Source: Casp-actino8 sp965659595 (GTDB taxonomy: Bacteria; Actinomycetota; Acidimicrobiia; Acidimicrobiales; Ilumatobacteraceae). From it: a stretch of DNA of 9,133 bases. The stretch's first letter is position 1. Each line of letters starts with the position of its first letter. Below, one piece after another: positions 7,540 through 9,133 of the stretch. Under the pieces are notes generated by a model. The model saw only the letters and a list, made by a program, of their open reading frames with translations. It was not told where the DNA came from and searched no databases. The translations under genes were made by a program, and so were the position numbers. The stretch is from assembly GCA_965659595.1 (NCBI GenBank), contig CBFHWN010000082.1, forward strand, positions 1 through 9,133, in the 5' to 3' direction.

Positions 7540-7914
7540 GTGGTGAGCGGCGCGATGATGACATGCACGTTCGGTATGGCACCGTCGACTCTGAACATCT
7601 TGCCGAAGAGTCGAGTCATGGCCACTGCGCCCGCTGGCAACGTGATGGACATGGTCCCGAACATGAACATTCCGCCTTTCGGAATGTGTAATTCACTGTC
7701 GAATCCACAAGTCGCGGCGGCGACCGCAGCCGCACTCGGCGTGCTCACACCCATGCCGTGCATCCCGGTTCCAGCCGGACCGTGGAAGCCCGGCTCCCCG
7801 ACGGTCATGATCGGCGGAATGCCGGCCCTCACCAACTCGTGCATGGCCAATTGCGCGTGGGGTGGAATGATCCAGTTCGGTATGCCCGGTCAGACCAATG
7901 TCATGACCGCCTGA
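7528..7914 (+). CDS. DUF4280 PAAR-like spike-tip protein
   Basis: This 128-residue protein matches the DUF4280 (PF14107) PAAR-like pattern nearly end to end. It opens VVSGAMMTCTFGMAPSTLN, then has ILPKSRV, a central IPPFGMC, NPQVAAATAAALGV, TPMPCIP, W-KPGSPTV, and a closing cysteine pair C105/C109 before WGG and GQTNV. Cysteines 13, 54, 78, 105 and 109 are candidates for metal binding; PAAR-type tips are often metal-stabilised. Proteins of this class cap the spike of type VI and extracellular contractile injection systems, and carry or recruit effectors. There is no fused toxin domain, so it would be a bare tip. It is unusually methionine-rich (16 of 128), though several of these positions are typical of the family. 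It has its own leaderless promoter, and its divergent neighbour is the chaperone-like gene. No sheath or tube gene is in view. Confidence 0.88.
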   Translation: MAIQVVSGAMMTCTFGMAPSTLNILPKSRVMATAPAGNVMDMVPNMNIPPFGMCNSLSNPQVAAATAAALGVLTPMPCIPVPAGPWKPGSPTVMIGGMPALTNSCMANCAWGGMIQFGMPGQTNVMTA

Positions 7915-7920
7915 CCCCGC

Positions 7921-8928
7921 TCAAGCCGTGGGTCGCACGACGTAGCGACCGGTCACGCCGCCGGCCCGGATCGTCGTAAGGACCTCGTCGAGGTCGGCGA
8001 GTGTGATGTCGTGTCCGATGGCATCGAGTCCGCCGGGCTTCAAATCGCTGGCCAGACGCTCCCACGCCCGGACGCGGACGTCCATCGGCGTCTGAACCGA
8101 GTCGATACCGAGCAGAGCCACTCCCCGCAGGATGAAGGGCATCACCGTCGCTGGAAGGTCAGCGCCGCCCGTGAGGCCACTCGCCGCCACCGCCGCCCCG
8201 TACTGCAATCGCTTCAGAACGTTGGCGAGAGTCGTACCCCCCACGCAGTCGACGGCACCGGCGTACTCCATGGACTGTAGCGGCCGACGATCCTCGTCGG
8301 ACAACGTCGAACGGTCGATCACGTCACGCGCACCCAAGTTGCGCAGAAACGACTCTTGCTCCTTCTTTCCGCTGCTCGCCACCACGTGATAGCCCCGACC
8401 GGCCAACATCGACACCGCCATGCTTCCGACGCCTCCCGTCGCGCCGGTGACGAGAACTGACCCGCTATCGGGTGTGAGTCCCCAGTCCTCGAGTGCGATC
8501 ACACTGAGAGCCGATGTGAATCCGCCGGTTCCGATCACCATCGCCTCGCGGGTGGTGAGTCCGGATGGCAACGGAACGATCTGATCGGCCGGCACTCGGC
8601 AGTAGCGCGCATAGGCGCCGTGACGGGCGGTGCCGATGTCGTATCCGTGCGCGATCACCAGATCGCCAACTACGAACGTCGAATCGGCGGCATCGACGAC
8701 TCGACCGGCCAGATCGATGCCGGCGATGAGCGGCGAGATTCGGGCCACCTTGCCACTCGCCGTCGTGGCGAGGGAGTCCTTGTAGTTCACACTCGACCAT
8801 TCGACTTCGATCAATACGCCATCAGAAGCGATGTCTCCGAGACCCACTTCTTGCACACCACGGGTTGCGTTCTGCTCGTCGTTGGTGAACACGAAAGCGG
8901 GAAAGCGAACGGCGGGATCGAAAGTCAT
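7921..8928 (-). CDS. acuI: AcuI/YhdH-family NADPH-dependent acryloyl-CoA reductase (quinone oxidoreductase-like MDR)
   Basis: This 335-residue protein is full length for the family. It is a zinc-independent medium-chain dehydrogenase/reductase. The GroES-like N-terminal domain contains VEWSSVNYKD (42-51) and PLIAGIDLAG (66-75). The Rossmann domain has TGATGGVGS (161-169) for the dinucleotide and SSGK (185-188), where NADPH 2'-phosphate contacts are expected. The family stretch TVMPFILRGVALLGIDS (261-277) and the terminal GVTGRYVV (324-331) also match E. coli YhdH as I recall it. AcuI reduces acryloyl-CoA to propionyl-CoA, which detoxifies acrylate from DMSP or 3-hydroxypropionate metabolism. 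The family assignment is firm; the substrate is inferred. Its stop is six bases from the convergent PAAR-like gene, with only a 5-bp GACCC/GGGTC inverted repeat (7913-7934) there. The ATG is preceded by a leaderless-type -10 box. It looks metabolically unrelated to the genes on its left. Confidence 0.92.
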   Translation of the reverse strand: MTFDPAVRFPAFVFTNDEQNATRGVQEVGLGDIASDGVLIEVEWSSVNYKDSLATTASGKVARISPLIAGIDLAGRVVDAADSTFVVGDLVIAHGYDIGTARHGAYARYCRVPADQIVPLPSGLTTREAMVIGTGGFTSALSVIALEDWGLTPDSGSVLVTGATGGVGSMAVSMLAGRGYHVVASSGKKEQESFLRNLGARDVIDRSTLSDEDRRPLQSMEYAGAVDCVGGTTLANVLKRLQYGAAVAASGLTGGADLPATVMPFILRGVALLGIDSVQTPMDVRVRAWERLASDLKPGGLDAIGHDITLADLDEVLTTIRAGGVTGRYVVRPTA

Positions 8929-8953
8929 GTGCCGACTGTAGTGACGAGGCCGA
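8929..8953 (-). promoter_or_regulatory. Leaderless promoter of the acuI-like gene
   Basis: This 25-base gap separates the acuI-like start from the stop of the gene upstream of it. On the minus strand TACAGT (8940-8935) is followed by six bases and then the ATG at 8928, which fits a -10 box with transcription starting at the A of ATG. There is no Shine-Dalgarno sequence and no convincing -35 box at 16-18 bases spacing. The acuI-like gene may therefore be transcribed separately from its upstream neighbour. Confidence 0.45.
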
Positions 8954-9133
8954 TCAGCGGTACGACGCGGCGATGTGGCCGATCACATCGATCGTGTGCT
9001 GCCACGACGTCGACGCCTTGGTCAGACCGATCCACGTGGCACCGGCTTCTTCGAGACGTCCCATGGCGTCCCGATGCATCTCGACCGACTGCCCCGGTGT
9101 GGTGGCATCCTGGTCGAGATAACTCACCAACAC
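8954..9133 (-). CDS. C-terminal fragment of a probable luciferase-like (F420-type) monooxygenase
   Basis: Fifty-nine residues and a stop (TGA at 8956-8954) are visible; the 5' part lies beyond the right edge. The fragment runs LEEAGATWIGLTKASTSW, then a helix 'HTIDVIGHIAASYR' at the end. An 'EAGATW' strand followed by a terminal helix resembles the last beta/alpha unit of luciferase-like monooxygenases, many of which use F420 in actinobacteria. That is a pattern judgement on a short fragment. Another TIM-barrel protein is possible. It is co-oriented with the acuI-like gene, 25 bases away. Confidence 0.5.
   Translation of the reverse strand: MLVSYLDQDATTPGQSVEMHRDAMGRLEEAGATWIGLTKASTSWQHTIDVIGHIAASYR

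Noticed and set aside
6906..7691. Plus-strand open frame of 261 codons antisense to the chaperone-like gene and running into the PAAR-like gene
   Set aside because: Its translation is His/Arg/Asp-rich without hydrophobic core patterns and conflicts with two better-supported genes.
7536..7850. Minus-strand open frame of 104 codons opposite the PAAR-like gene
   Set aside because: The plus-strand frame matches DUF4280 across its whole length; the antisense frame is its mirror.
7913..7934. GACCC/GGGTC inverted repeat as a terminator between the PAAR-like and acuI-like genes
   Set aside because: Only a 5-bp stem with a 12-base loop and no U-tract; it lies mostly inside the acuI-like coding end and is expected by chance at this GC content.

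Overview
The window is GC-rich and densely packed. Its traits fit a high-GC Gram-positive actinobacterium: a septum-formation-type lipoprotein, a probable luciferase-like monooxygenase, ATGA-coupled genes, and TANNNT -10 boxes placed for leaderless transcripts. A marine or aquatic Acidimicrobiia-like lineage is my guess; there is no rRNA or marker gene here to prove it. No tRNA, CRISPR array, insertion sequence or phage integrase was seen.

Layout. (1) Positions 1-6737 form a plus-strand, translationally coupled run. It holds the tail of a protein ending in a beta-sandwich domain, then a 2037-residue single-pass membrane protein, then a 153-residue lipoprotein; each junction is a 4-base ATGA overlap. 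(2) The lipoprotein gene meets a minus-strand gene stop-to-stop with no base between them. That gene encodes a protein with a YbjN/secretion-chaperone-like C-terminal half. (3) It diverges from a plus-strand gene for a DUF4280 PAAR-like spike-tip protein. The short start region between them carries two overlapping, oppositely directed -10 boxes. (4) The right edge is ordinary metabolism on the minus strand: an AcuI/YhdH-type NADPH-dependent acryloyl-CoA reductase and the C-terminus of a probable luciferase-like monooxygenase.

Interpretation. The PAAR-like tip protein, the giant membrane protein and the upstream beta-domain protein together suggest the edge of a contractile injection system (CIS/eCIS) locus whose sheath, tube, baseplate and ATPase genes would lie left of the window. 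The giant protein has two cytosolic beta-sandwich domains, one transmembrane helix, and about 19 extracytoplasmic carboxypeptidase-regulatory/Ig-like domains. All 20 of its cysteines lie outside the membrane and form ten closely spaced pairs. The working hypothesis is that it is a cell-surface anchor or docking stalk, comparable in topology to the membrane partner reported for the Streptomyces cytoplasmic CIS. No sheath or tube gene is visible here, so this link is inference from family knowledge and gene neighbourhood.
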